Assembly: GCF_900074915.1 (NCBI RefSeq)
Contig: NZ_LT222319.1
Span: forward strand, 3,629,001 to 3,693,000
Reading direction: 5' to 3'
DNA length: 64,000 nucleotides
Source: Pseudomonas cerasi
Lineage (GTDB): Bacteria; Pseudomonadota; Gammaproteobacteria; Pseudomonadales; Pseudomonadaceae
A program made the translations under genes and the position numbers. Positions 1-8,349 of the stretch are shown piece by piece (within the stretch, counting starts at the first letter, position 1; the number at the start of each line of letters is the position of its first letter). The notes beneath the pieces were generated by a model. That model searched no databases, was not told the DNA's origin, and worked only from the letters and a program-made list of their open reading frames with translations.

Positions 1-641
1 CGAACCGCGCTGCCGGCGAACTCGATGGCGTAACCGTTACCGCCTGCCGTGCCGATCTTGCCGATCACCGCCAGAACGATGTCCTTGGCCGTCACGCCGA
101 ACGGCAATTGCCCTTCGACCGACACCAGCATGTTCTTCATTTTCTTGGCGACCAGGCACTGGGTGGCGAGCACGTGCTCGACCTCGGAAGTGCCGATGCC
201 GTGGGCCAGCGCACCGAAGGCGCCGTGGGTAGAGGTGTGCGAGTCGCCGCAGACCACGCTCATGCCTGGCAGGGTTGCACCCTGCTCCGGGCCGATTACG
301 TGGACGATGCCCTGGCGGGGATCATTCATCTTGAATTCGGTGATGCCGTACTCGTCGCAGTTATCGTCGAGGGTCTGCACCTGCAAGCGCGACACCTGAT
401 CCTCGATGGCACCGATGCCACCCTTGCGTTCGGCTGTGGTCGGCACGTTGTGGTCAGGCGTGGCGATGATCGAGTCGATCCGCCACGGCTTGCGCTTCGC
501 CAGCCGCAGACCTTCGAACGCCTGCGGCGAGGTCACTTCATGGATGATATGGCGGTCAATGTAGATCAGCGCCGAACCGTCGTCGCGCTGTTTGACCAAA
601 TGCGAATCCCAGAGCTTGTCGTAGAGCGTTTTCCCGGCCAT
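1..641 (-). CDS. leuC: 3-isopropylmalate dehydratase large subunit LeuC (partial, N-terminal 213 residues)
   Basis: The gene reads leftward and leaves the window at base 1, so only the N-terminal part is present. Translation from the ATG at 641 starts MAGKTLYDKLWDSHLV and contains the aconitase-family segment CGDSHTSTHGAFGALAHGIG. In the family this enzyme, with LeuD, isomerises 2-isopropylmalate to 3-isopropylmalate in leucine synthesis, using a 4Fe-4S cluster; the cluster cysteines are mostly beyond the window edge. AGGAAG precedes the start at normal spacing. A 7-bp inverted repeat (GATGACC at 691-697, GGTCATC at 711-717) lies in the leader and could be a regulatory hairpin. A LysR gene is divergent. 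Confidence 0.95.
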   Translation of the reverse strand, partial: MAGKTLYDKLWDSHLVKQRDDGSALIYIDRHIIHEVTSPQAFEGLRLAKRKPWRIDSIIATPDHNVPTTAERKGGIGAIEDQVSRLQVQTLDDNCDEYGITEFKMNDPRQGIVHVIGPEQGATLPGMSVVCGDSHTSTHGAFGALAHGIGTSEVEHVLATQCLVAKKMKNMLVSVEGQLPFGVTAKDIVLAVIGKIGTAGGNGYAIEFAGSAV

Positions 642-786
642 CGGACGTACTTCCTCATCAGCTTGTTTCTATGCCTTGGGCAATCGTTGCGATGACCCCT
701 TGGCTTGTGCGGTCATCCTATGGAATATGCTTAAATAACTCAAATTCATAATTTTCATACTTTGGATAACCAACTGGAATCCGACC

Positions 787-1659
787 ATGGACCTGGCCAA
801 CCTCAATGCCTTTATCGCCATCGCTGAAACGGGCAGTTTCTCCGGGGCAGGCGAACGCCTTTACCTGACCCAGCCGGCCATCAGCAAACGTATTGCCGGT
901 CTGGAGCAGCAACTCAACGTACGCCTGTTCGATCGCCTGGGCCGCGAAGTCAGTCTGACCGAGGCCGGACGCGCCCTGTTGCCGCGCGCCTACCAGATTC
1001 TCAACGTGCTGGATGACACACGCCGGGCCCTGACCAACCTGACCGGGGAAGTCACCGGGCGGCTGACTCTGGCGACCAGCCACCACATCGGCCTGCACCG
1101 TTTGCCGCCGATATTGCGCGCCTTTACCCTCACTTACCCGAAGGTTGCACTGGACATCCAGTTCCTGGATTCGGAAATCGCTTATGAAGAAATTCTTCAC
1201 GGGCGCGCCGAGTTGGCAGTCATTACACTGGCGCCCGAGCCGCATACGCTGATCCGCGCCGTGCCCGTCTGGGACGATCCGCTGGATTTCGTCGCGGCCC
1301 CCGAGCACCCGCTGGCCAACAGCGGCCCGATGAAGCTGGAGGATATTGTGCGCTATCCGGCGGTATTTCCCGGCGGTAACACGTTTACCCATCATATTGT
1401 CAGCGGATTGTGCGAGGCTCAGGGCCTCAAGCCCAACATCGCGATGAGCACCAACTATATGGAGACCATCAAAATGATGGTTTCCATCGGCCTGGCCTGG
1501 AGCGTTCTGCCGCGCACCATGCTCGACGAGCAGGTGGCGCGCATCCCGCTGCCGGGCGTACAGCTCAATCGCCAGCTAGGCTACATCCTGCACACCGAAC
1601 GCACGCTCTCAAATGCGGCACGGGCATTCATGAAACTGCTCGATGCGCAGACACAGTGA
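787..1659 (+). CDS. LysR-family transcriptional regulator divergent from leuC
   Basis: A 290-residue protein of typical LysR length. Residues about 1-60 form the winged helix-turn-helix (LNAFIAIAETGSFSGAGERL, then LTQPAISKRIAGLE); residues about 90-290 are the LysR substrate-binding domain. It is transcribed away from leuC across about 145 bp, the usual arrangement for a LysR protein controlling itself and its divergent neighbour. The inducer is unknown. That it regulates leuC is inferred from position only; it could instead act on distant genes. The AT-rich stretch at about 725-770 is where a T-N11-A type site and overlapping promoters would be expected. Confidence 0.9.
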   Translation: MDLANLNAFIAIAETGSFSGAGERLYLTQPAISKRIAGLEQQLNVRLFDRLGREVSLTEAGRALLPRAYQILNVLDDTRRALTNLTGEVTGRLTLATSHHIGLHRLPPILRAFTLTYPKVALDIQFLDSEIAYEEILHGRAELAVITLAPEPHTLIRAVPVWDDPLDFVAAPEHPLANSGPMKLEDIVRYPAVFPGGNTFTHHIVSGLCEAQGLKPNIAMSTNYMETIKMMVSIGLAWSVLPRTMLDEQVARIPLPGVQLNRQLGYILHTERTLSNAARAFMKLLDAQTQ

Positions 1660-1725
1660 ACAGATGCTGCAGCAGGCCGCAGGCAGATCGCTCTGGCCGC
1701 CCTATCGATCAAAGGCTCGGATAAC

Positions 1726-3918
1726 ATGCCCAACCCACCGGATAACGCCGTGCCGAATGTTGCCGCACAGTCGGTCTCTGCCAGGCTGCCGCTGACAGAC
1801 GCAGAGCGGATCCTGCAGGAAACCCGTGATCGCCTGGAGCTGGCACTGGAACTGGCGCAAATGGGCACCTGGGATCTGGATATCGTCCGCAACCGGCTGC
1901 AAGCCTCGGCACGCGCGGCGCTGCTGCACGGCATGCCGGCACTGCCCTTCAATGAGTCTGGCGGGCAGTTCTTCGGCAGCCTGCCCGGCGAAGAACGCCG
2001 CCGAATGCGCGCGCTCTATGCCGCGGCGCTCGAAACCGGGCAGGATTACCTGCAAGTCACTTACCGGTTCCGGCTGAAAAACGGCACGTCACGCCTGCTT
2101 GAGAGCCGCGCGCGGATTTACCGGGATGAACAGGGCCAGCCCGTCAGACTGTCCGGCACACTGCTGGACATTACCCAGCAGTGTGCTCAGGTCGCACTGG
2201 AGGCCAGCGAGGAGAAATTTGCCAAGGCGTTTCATTCAAGTCCCGACTCGATCACCATCACTGAAATCGACTCGGGCCGCTATGTCGAGGTCAACGATGG
2301 CTTCAGCCGCCTGACCGGTTTCAGCGCCCAGGAAGTGCTCGGCCGTACAGCGCATGAAATCGGCATCTGGACCGACACCTTGCAGCGCGAACATATGCTT
2401 GAAGAACTGCGCCAGAAAGGCCGCGTGCATCATCGTGAAATGAACGGGCGAGACAAGCACGGTGCGCCCCTGGTGCTGGATATATCGGTCGAGTTCATCA
2501 CCCTGAACAACACCGCCTGCCTGCTGATGAATGCCCGCGACATCGGCGAACTCAAAAATGCCCAGGCGCAGATCCAGCACCTGGCTTATCACGATCCACT
2601 GACCGGGCTGCCCAATCGCGCGCTGTTGCTCGACCGCCTCAGCCAGCAAGTGTCGCTGCTCCAGCACCAGAATCTGCGCGGCGCCCTGTTGTTTCTCGAT
2701 CTGGACCATTTCAAGCACATCAATGACTCGCTTGGCCATCCGGTAGGCGACAGCGTTTTAAGCATCATCGCCGCGCGCCTGGAAGCCAGCGTGCGCCAGG
2801 AAGACACCGTGGCACGCCTCGGCGGCGACGAATTCGTGGTATTGATCTGCGGCCTGGAAGGCTCGCAGGACGAGGTCACCCGGCAAGTCCGGGAGCTGGC
2901 CGACAACCTGCGCAACCTGTTGGCCGAGCCGATGTTTCTCGACGGCCATCGTCTGCAGGTCACGCCGAGCATCGGCGTGGTGCTGATTCCGGATGATGGC
3001 CTGACCCCGGCCGATCTGCTCAAGCGCGCCGATATTGCCCTGTATCGGGCCAAGGATTGCGGGCGTAACGCTTCACAGTTTTTCCATGTATCCATGCAAC
3101 AGGCCGTCAGCCAGCGCCTGCGCCTGGAAAATGACTTGCGCCTGGCGCTGACCCGCAACGAATTTCACCTGCACTTCCAGGCCCAGGTCGACTGTCGTAA
3201 CGAATACATCACCGGGGCCGAGGCCCTGCTGCGCTGGCAACACCCCGAATACGGCCTGCTGGCGCCCGATCAGTTCGTGCAGATACTTGAAGAAAGCGGG
3301 ATGATTCTGGAGGTCGGCAGCCATATTCTGAACGAGGCCTGTAAAACCGGTGGCCTGCTGTTAAAGCAAGGGCTGATCTCGGAAAACAGATTCCTGATGG
3401 GCGTCAATATCAGCCCGCGACAGTTTCTGCAGCACGATTTCATCGAGCGCGTGGAACGCAGCCTGACCCTGCATCAGTTGCCTGCATCCATGCTCAAGCT
3501 GGAAATCACCGAAGGTATCGTTATCCAGAACCTGGACGACACCATCCTCAAGATGCTCAGCCTCAAGGCACTGGGCGTCAGCTTTGCGATGGACGACTTC
3601 GGCACCGGCTACTCGTCCCTGACCTATCTCAAGCGCTTGCCGGTGGATACGCTGAAGATCGACCAGTCCTTCGTCCAGGACGCTACCAGTGATCCCAACG
3701 ACGCAGAAATCATCCGTGCCATTGTCGCCATGGCGCAGAGTCTCAACCTGAACGTGATCGCTGAAGGCGTTGAAACCTCAGAGCAGTTGGCGTTTCTGGA
3801 AAAAGTCGGCTGCTACACCTATCAAGGCTATCTGTTCAGCGAACCGCTGCCAGGCCCGCAGTTCGAGTCCCTGCTGGAGCTCAGAGGGCCTGCGCAGCAA
3901 ACCGCACATCAGGACTGA
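1726..3918 (+). CDS. PAS-PAS-GGDEF-EAL cyclic-di-GMP signalling protein
   Basis: A 730-residue cytoplasmic protein with no membrane segment. Two PAS-type sensor domains come first (about residues 30-150, then 160-280 with VNDGFSRLTGFSAQEVLG). A diguanylate cyclase domain with an intact GGDEF motif lies near residue 367, and the EAL phosphodiesterase domain starts near residue 475. The inhibitory I-site RQED sits five residues before GGDEF. The EAL motif (GAEALLRW) and DDFGTGYSSL metal/loop motif are intact, so both catalytic activities are possible and the net direction cannot be told from sequence. The first PAS domain is degenerate. The ligand is unknown. It follows the LysR gene by 66 bp on the same strand and ends at the shared terminator with the convergent hsp20 gene. 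Confidence 0.92.
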   Translation: MPNPPDNAVPNVAAQSVSARLPLTDAERILQETRDRLELALELAQMGTWDLDIVRNRLQASARAALLHGMPALPFNESGGQFFGSLPGEERRRMRALYAAALETGQDYLQVTYRFRLKNGTSRLLESRARIYRDEQGQPVRLSGTLLDITQQCAQVALEASEEKFAKAFHSSPDSITITEIDSGRYVEVNDGFSRLTGFSAQEVLGRTAHEIGIWTDTLQREHMLEELRQKGRVHHREMNGRDKHGAPLVLDISVEFITLNNTACLLMNARDIGELKNAQAQIQHLAYHDPLTGLPNRALLLDRLSQQVSLLQHQNLRGALLFLDLDHFKHINDSLGHPVGDSVLSIIAARLEASVRQEDTVARLGGDEFVVLICGLEGSQDEVTRQVRELADNLRNLLAEPMFLDGHRLQVTPSIGVVLIPDDGLTPADLLKRADIALYRAKDCGRNASQFFHVSMQQAVSQRLRLENDLRLALTRNEFHLHFQAQVDCRNEYITGAEALLRWQHPEYGLLAPDQFVQILEESGMILEVGSHILNEACKTGGLLLKQGLISENRFLMGVNISPRQFLQHDFIERVERSLTLHQLPASMLKLEITEGIVIQNLDDTILKMLSLKALGVSFAMDDFGTGYSSLTYLKRLPVDTLKIDQSFVQDATSDPNDAEIIRAIVAMAQSLNLNVIAEGVETSEQLAFLEKVGCYTYQGYLFSEPLPGPQFESLLELRGPAQQTAHQD

Positions 3919-3948
3919 AAAAAGGAAGGCGCCCCGCAGGCGCCTTCC
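3918..3948 (-). terminator. Rho-independent terminator of the hsp20 gene
   Basis: A perfect 10-bp stem GGAAGGCGCC (3924-3933) / GGCGCCTTCC (3939-3948) with a 5-nt loop. On the minus strand it is followed by six T residues (A run 3918-3923 on the plus strand). The A run overlaps the TGA of the GGDEF-EAL gene, so the hairpin separates two convergent genes and may act on both strands. Confidence 0.85.
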
Positions 3949-3984
3949 CCGTTACATGCCGCTGACTCAACATCACCTGTCGGA

Positions 3985-4428
3985 TCAGTTTTCCAGCGCT
4001 TTTTGGCTATTGAGCGGAATGCGTTTTGGTTTCGCTTCTTCCGGCACGTTGCGCACCAGGTCAATATTCAGCAGGCCGTGAGACAGATCGGCCCCTTTGA
4101 CTTCGATATTGTCCGCCAGCCTGAATGACAGCTTGAATTCACGCCGGGCAATACCCTGATGCAGATACGTCACGTTTTCGGCTTCTTGCTCGCGCTTGTT
4201 GCCGATCACGGTCAGCACACCTTTTTCAACCTGCAACTCAAGATCCTGCTCTTGCATGCCTGCTGCAGCAATCACGATTCGATAATGGTCATCGGTGTGC
4301 CGCTCGACGTTGTAGGGCGGATAGCCGCTGGTTGTCTCATTTCGCGCCGCCGACTCGAAGAGGTCGTTGAAGCGGTCGAATCCCACTGAGTTGCGAAACA
4401 GTGGAGCCAGAGAAAATGCAGTAGCCAT
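3985..4428 (-). CDS. ibpA: Small heat-shock protein, Hsp20/IbpA family
   Basis: A 147-residue alpha-crystallin-type chaperone. The ATG at 4428 (MATAFSLAPLFRNSVGFDRF) is chosen over upstream codons because AGGAGAA sits just before it and because the N-terminus matches the IbpA family. The crystallin domain covers about residues 35-125 (YPPYNVERHTDDHYRI through IARREFKLSFRL), ending in the family GLLNIDLVRNVPEE segment. The family binds unfolding proteins during heat stress and hands them to DnaK/ClpB. A sigma-32 promoter and a ROSE-like leader are directly upstream, giving both transcriptional and translational heat control. Confidence 0.95.
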   Translation of the reverse strand: MATAFSLAPLFRNSVGFDRFNDLFESAARNETTSGYPPYNVERHTDDHYRIVIAAAGMQEQDLELQVEKGVLTVIGNKREQEAENVTYLHQGIARREFKLSFRLADNIEVKGADLSHGLLNIDLVRNVPEEAKPKRIPLNSQKALEN

Positions 4429-4486
4429 AACAATTCTCCTGTTTATCAGCGAGTGGTTTACGCGACCCGTGTTCGGCATCGCTTGG
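4429..4486 (-). promoter_or_regulatory. ROSE-like RNA thermometer in the hsp20 leader
   Basis: On the minus strand the leader reads TCGCT (4448-4452), a 7-nt loop, then AGGA of the ribosome binding site (4437-4440). This is the UYGCU-versus-AGGA pairing with one unpaired G that defines the 3' hairpin of ROSE-type thermometers, known upstream of ibpA genes in Pseudomonas. The upstream leader can form further stems. Function is inferred from the motif and the downstream gene. Confidence 0.7.
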
Positions 4487-4492
4487 TCACCA

Positions 4493-4520
4493 AAATAGGG
4501 ACAGCCATTCGCTTTTCAAG
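4493..4520 (-). promoter_or_regulatory. Sigma-32 heat-shock promoter of hsp20
   Basis: CTTGAAA (4514-4520), 13-nt spacer, CCCTATTT (4493-4500) on the minus strand, close to the sigma-32 consensus CTTGAAA-N(13-17)-CCCCATnT. The predicted start lies near 4485, giving a leader of about 57 nt. Confidence 0.8.
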
Positions 4521-4557
4521 AGACTTTTTTCAGGATTTTTTTGACCGTTCGTCGGGA

Positions 4558-5523
4558 TCAGCTTCTGGGTAAGCAACCGGGCGCGCAACCCAGCAATACG
4601 CTGATGCGATTGCAGTCGGTTTCGCGGCGCAATGTATTGAACATGAGAGTCGCCTCGGGGTAGCTTTTGGTCAGTAGGACCAGCCACTGCTTGAGCCGGC
4701 CCGGCGCTTGAATCAGCGTCATCTTTGCCAGACAGTCCTGCCAGAAGACCCGCAGCATCGGCTGCAACTCGTCCCACGTCATGGGCACGACCTCGTCGCC
4801 CTTCTGCGCCGCAGCGATCTGCCGGGCCAGATCAGGACGCGCCACCAGACCGCGACCGATCATGATGTCCCGCGCACCGCAGATTTCACGGCAGCGGCGC
4901 CAATCCTCAACGGTCCAGATTTCCCCGTTGGCGACCACCGGGACATTGACCACTTCCTGGATGCGCGCAATCCACTCCCAGTGCGCGGGCGGCTTATAGC
5001 CGTCGACCTTGGTGCGCGCATGAACGACGATTTGCTCTGCCCCGCCGTCAGCCAGCGCTCTGGCGCAGTCCAGCGCGCCATCGGTGTTTTCGTAACCCAG
5101 GCGCATCTTGGCGGTAACGGGGATAGGTCTGGGCACGGCACGGCGTACCTGGCTGACAATCGAGTGCAGCAGTTCCGGCTCCTTGAGCAGGATTGCGCCG
5201 CCCCGCGAGCGGTTGACGGTCTTGGCCGGGCAGCCGAAGTTGAGGTCCAGCACGGGTGCACCCAACTCGCAGGCGAACGCGGCGTTTTCGGCCAGGCACA
5301 CCGGGTCAGAGCCCAGCAACTGAAGGCGCAACGGCGTGCCTGCGTCAGTTTTCGCGCCCTGATGAAATTCCGATGCGTACTTGTAGAAGTAATGCGCTGG
5401 CATCAAACGCTCGGACACCCGGATGAATTCGGTCACGCACCAGTCGATGCCGCCAACTTTCGTCAGCACATTACGCAGGATGTCGTCGACCAACCCCTCC
5501 ATGGGCGCCAGAGAAATTTGCAT
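4558..5523 (-). CDS. dusC: tRNA-dihydrouridine(16) synthase DusC
   Basis: A 321-residue FMN-dependent TIM-barrel enzyme that reduces uridine 16 in the tRNA D-loop. The start MQISLAPMEGLVDDI is the family start, with the FMN-binding APMEG motif. The catalytic cysteine lies in DLNFGCPAKTVNRSRGGA, and VVHARTK and VVANGEI are further Dus motifs. The C-terminal region resembles the DusC subfamily rather than DusA or DusB; that subfamily call is by overall resemblance. It is about 30 bp downstream of the thioesterase gene on the same strand, so the two may be co-transcribed. Confidence 0.93.
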   Translation of the reverse strand: MQISLAPMEGLVDDILRNVLTKVGGIDWCVTEFIRVSERLMPAHYFYKYASEFHQGAKTDAGTPLRLQLLGSDPVCLAENAAFACELGAPVLDLNFGCPAKTVNRSRGGAILLKEPELLHSIVSQVRRAVPRPIPVTAKMRLGYENTDGALDCARALADGGAEQIVVHARTKVDGYKPPAHWEWIARIQEVVNVPVVANGEIWTVEDWRRCREICGARDIMIGRGLVARPDLARQIAAAQKGDEVVPMTWDELQPMLRVFWQDCLAKMTLIQAPGRLKQWLVLLTKSYPEATLMFNTLRRETDCNRISVLLGCAPGCLPRS

Positions 5524-5552
5524 GGGTCACACTCGAAAAAAAGTCCGGCAGT

Positions 5553-6014
5553 TTACTGCCCGACGTGCGGATTGGGAACGGCGCTGTCAGAGATGGCTGC
5601 GCCATAGCCCTCGATGAACTCGGCAGGCATACGCTTGGGCTTACCAGTGGACAGTTCGATGCAGACAAAGGTGGTTTGCGCGCGCAGCAAGGTCAGGTTG
5701 TCGGCAGGACGCTTGAGCTGAAAGCAGCGGGTCATTTTCAGGCGGCGATCCCAGTCGACGATCCAGGTCGCCAATTGCAGCTCGTCGTTCTCGTAGGCGC
5801 TGGCAAGGTAGTCGATCTCATGCCTGACCACCGCCATCGCCCGATCCAGACGCCGGTATTCGGTAAGGTCCAGCCCGAGGAACTGCGAATGACGCCAGGC
5901 ACAGCGCTCCAGCCAGGACACATAGACAGCGTTATTGGCATGCCCCAGCCCGTCGATGTCTTCGGCGGCGACGTTCAGATCGATGACAAACGGCGTTGCC
6001 CGGTCCCAGACCAT
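5553..6014 (-). CDS. Acyl-CoA thioesterase, 4HBT/YbgC-like hotdog fold
   Basis: A 153-residue single-domain hotdog-fold protein. The signature DGLGHANNAVYVSWLE (about residues 20-35) corresponds to the family D-x-x-GHVNN-x-x-Y block. RHEIDYL and the DWDRRLKMTR strand follow, as in 4HBT thioesterases. These enzymes hydrolyse acyl-CoA or acyl-ACP thioesters; the chain length or specific substrate cannot be inferred. It is the last core gene before the integrated element. The short gap to dusC suggests a two-gene transcript. Confidence 0.85.
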   Translation of the reverse strand: MVWDRATPFVIDLNVAAEDIDGLGHANNAVYVSWLERCAWRHSQFLGLDLTEYRRLDRAMAVVRHEIDYLASAYENDELQLATWIVDWDRRLKMTRCFQLKRPADNLTLLRAQTTFVCIELSTGKPKRMPAEFIEGYGAAISDSAVPNPHVGQ

Positions 6015-6107
6015 GCGTGCTCCTGCTTATGTGAGTTAGGTGTGCACAGAGTGTAGCGGGTCATGAACCTCGTTCACACGACGGTCTGCAATGTCCGTAA
6101 TGTCGAC

Positions 6108-6159
6108 TATCGTGCCGATGCTCCGCGTCGGCGTGCAATGCTGGACGCTCTGCGTCCCC
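6108..6159 (+). repeat. Dispersed REP-like repeat (CGCTCCGCGTGGG family), copy 1
   Basis: TATCGTGCC...GCTCCGCGT.GGC.TGC...GGACGCTCTGCGTC matches the copies at 16464-16515, 44384-44453 and 44622-44691, and an inverted copy at 44476-44530. This one is diverged. The gap 6015-6560 otherwise holds the left attachment repeat and no convincing gene. Confidence 0.65.
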
Positions 6160-6368
6160 TTTGTGGCGACACGCGTCACACGTGGGGTTCTGCGAGTGTC
6201 ATCGTGGCGAAAAAAGCGTTTTTATGTGCAGTAACTTCGGCGAGGCATGATGCAGTACAGGTGTGACGCCTTGCGTCATCTGATGCAGGCCACCGAAGCA
6301 TTGGCGCGAGGGTTAGTTGGATTTGTGTATGGAAACAACAAGAATCTGAAAGGAAGGATTTTTCAAAC

Positions 6369-6399
6369 CCTGAAAAAACAAAAGGGCCATTCAATAATC
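6369..6399 (+). repeat. Left attachment repeat (attL)
   Basis: CCTGAAAAAACAAAAGGGCC followed by A, T, then TCAATAATC. It is identical to 14143-14173 except T6390 versus C14164. The second half of the terminator palindrome found at the right copy is absent here. Confidence 0.82.
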
Positions 6400-6560
6400 C
6401 GACGGCTGTGACACACACGATTAGTAAAACTCGCTGCAAGCCCCTATATTCATGGGCTAGAGCGGGGTTCACCTTGGTACACACAGCTTATTCAGAACGA
6501 CCATTCTGGGGCATGTGCACGTTCCCTGCGTCCGGTACACGTGCAGCATTGGAGTTCTGA

Positions 6561-7973
6561 ATGTCCTACCTCACCCGCCGCGACGGTCGATACAGCTACC
6601 GTCGTCGATTCCCTGCTGACGTTGCAGAGGTAGTCGGGCGTACCGAATACCGTAGAGCCTTGGGTACTGCTGACCGATCCGAGGCACTGAGGCTGGCGCA
6701 TGTTGTATCGGTGGAGTTCGACCGTATCTGTGACGCTGCCCTGTCCGCCCCTGAGAGCACGCCCGAGGCTGTACCTACGCAGAGTGCAACCGATGTACTG
6801 GGCAACCTTGATGCCGTCGTGCGCAGCATCACGCTTGACGTGGTAGACCGGATGCAGCGCCCCGGCTGGCAGGCAGAGATTGAGTGGAAGAAACAGGCGC
6901 TTGAGGCGCACGCTCAGGGGCAGATGCCGCCCGGTGTGCAGATGCACCCACTCACTGCTAGAGCGGCGCTCCGGGCGTTAGACAGCGTGCTAGATGGCAA
7001 CCCTGTACCTGTTCTAACAGACGACCCGGCACCGCCTGTAAGCGCCCGTACCGCGCCTGATTCGCCTGCCGGAACCTGCACCGCGAAGGTGTATGAACAC
7101 GTACTGGATGAGTACTGCGAAGGCGTGAGCAAAGGCCGGGCGGACAAGGTACGAAGCCTCAGTAAGAAGGTGCTGACGTGGCCTTGCACTCAGGAGCAAC
7201 AAGTCCAGAACCTGATGCGGTACTGCGCCGAGAAACTGGCTGGGGGCGGTAAACCCACGTCTGTGCATTCCGATGCGTACAGCCTGCTGGCGGTGCTAAA
7301 ACGGCTACCGGGATGGGCTGGCATGGTATTGCCGAAAGCCGGGGCAGTAGCCAAGGCCGTTCGCTCTGGCGCTGGTATGAGCAAGGACCAACGCCAACCG
7401 ATCCCACTTAAACAAATGCTGGCGCTGCACCTGCAAATCAAAGCCAGTACTCCGGTGCACTACCCCGCCGTTGTTCTGCTGGCCCGGTATGCCTTGCGCC
7501 CGAGTGAGCTATTGCAAGAAGGCCCGGAGGCACTGACTTATCGTGTGGACGTGCTGGGCAAGCGTGAACTGGTGTTCAAGGCTGCACTGAGCGGTGGTAA
7601 GAACGCGGCTAGCCGTCGTGACTTGCCGGTACATCCTGATGATGAATCCTTGTTCCGTGCAGTGCTGTCAGGATTGAACATGCCCGCCGGGGCAACTCCC
7701 ACCGAACGAGATAAACGGGTGCGTCAGCGTGTAAAGAGCCTGTCCCGTGTGTTCACCCGCGCCCTAGGCGAAGACTCTGGCCTGAGCCTGTACAGCCAGC
7801 GGCATACCTGCGCGGACCTGCTGCGGGCAGTCGGGGCAACTACCGATGAGGTGGGTGGAATCCTAGGGCACACGCCTGCCGGTGCAAAGGCAACTAGCAT
7901 CTACGGCGGCACACAGCCGTTGGACAAACCGCGTGAGCTGCTGGCGAAGGTCAGAGAGCATATTCCCGACTGA
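6561..7973 (+). CDS. Tyrosine-recombinase integrase
   Basis: A 470-residue phage-type integrase. The N-terminus (MSYLTRRDGRYSYRRRFPAD) is the DUF6538-like arm-binding region common in proteobacterial integrases. The middle is a SAM-like core-binding domain, and the catalytic domain spans about residues 270-460. Visible catalytic features are Arg in ALRPSELLQE (about residue 313), the second box YSQRHTCADLLR in which Tyr replaces the usual first His, the ILGH box, and the nucleophile Tyr in SIYGG (about residue 447). GGAG is well spaced before the ATG. It would catalyse integration and excision between the flanking 31-bp repeats. No excisionase was recognised. Confidence 0.93.
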   Translation: MSYLTRRDGRYSYRRRFPADVAEVVGRTEYRRALGTADRSEALRLAHVVSVEFDRICDAALSAPESTPEAVPTQSATDVLGNLDAVVRSITLDVVDRMQRPGWQAEIEWKKQALEAHAQGQMPPGVQMHPLTARAALRALDSVLDGNPVPVLTDDPAPPVSARTAPDSPAGTCTAKVYEHVLDEYCEGVSKGRADKVRSLSKKVLTWPCTQEQQVQNLMRYCAEKLAGGGKPTSVHSDAYSLLAVLKRLPGWAGMVLPKAGAVAKAVRSGAGMSKDQRQPIPLKQMLALHLQIKASTPVHYPAVVLLARYALRPSELLQEGPEALTYRVDVLGKRELVFKAALSGGKNAASRRDLPVHPDDESLFRAVLSGLNMPAGATPTERDKRVRQRVKSLSRVFTRALGEDSGLSLYSQRHTCADLLRAVGATTDEVGGILGHTPAGAKATSIYGGTQPLDKPRELLAKVREHIPD

Positions 7974-8349
7974 TCCTGGCCCATCGTGTGAGCCTCGCAA
8001 CGTGTATTCACAATAGCTAGTGCGTTTAAGTAAGGAGAGAAAGCAACCTGCCTGCGGCACCACCGTGCGGGCTGAACTCCCATCTTTTGGTGACTCTCCT
8101 GAGAGCCTTGTAATACGGGTCTCTTAGACTGATTGGCTTTAGTTACTCCCTATGAGTACAAGTAAAGCGTAGAAACGTGCTCTGCCTAGATTCGTGATGT
8201 GGGCAAGTAACAATAGAACCCCACTTAGCACACCAGAGAGAATGACTGTACAAGCTGCGGCTGACTCGGGGGAAAGCGTATTGGCACTTCCCTATCTACA
8301 CTCCCACCATCCACCACCGAGGCTATGCCTATGAAATGAGGACCATCGA
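7974..8349. other. Gene-free gap after the integrase
   Basis: About 375 bases with no ORF that I would call. A 30-codon ORF starting near 8240 has only a weak ribosome binding site and is not annotated. GAGGA just before 8350 is the ribosome binding site of the next gene. No clear promoter or terminator is visible. Confidence 0.4.

Noticed and set aside
108..695. Long plus-strand ORF over leuC
   Set aside because: It is the antisense shadow of leuC; the minus-strand translation has clear aconitase-family motifs.
6063..6484. Small ORFs around the attL region
   Set aside because: They cover the REP-like repeat and the attachment repeat, lack ribosome binding sites, and resemble no protein.
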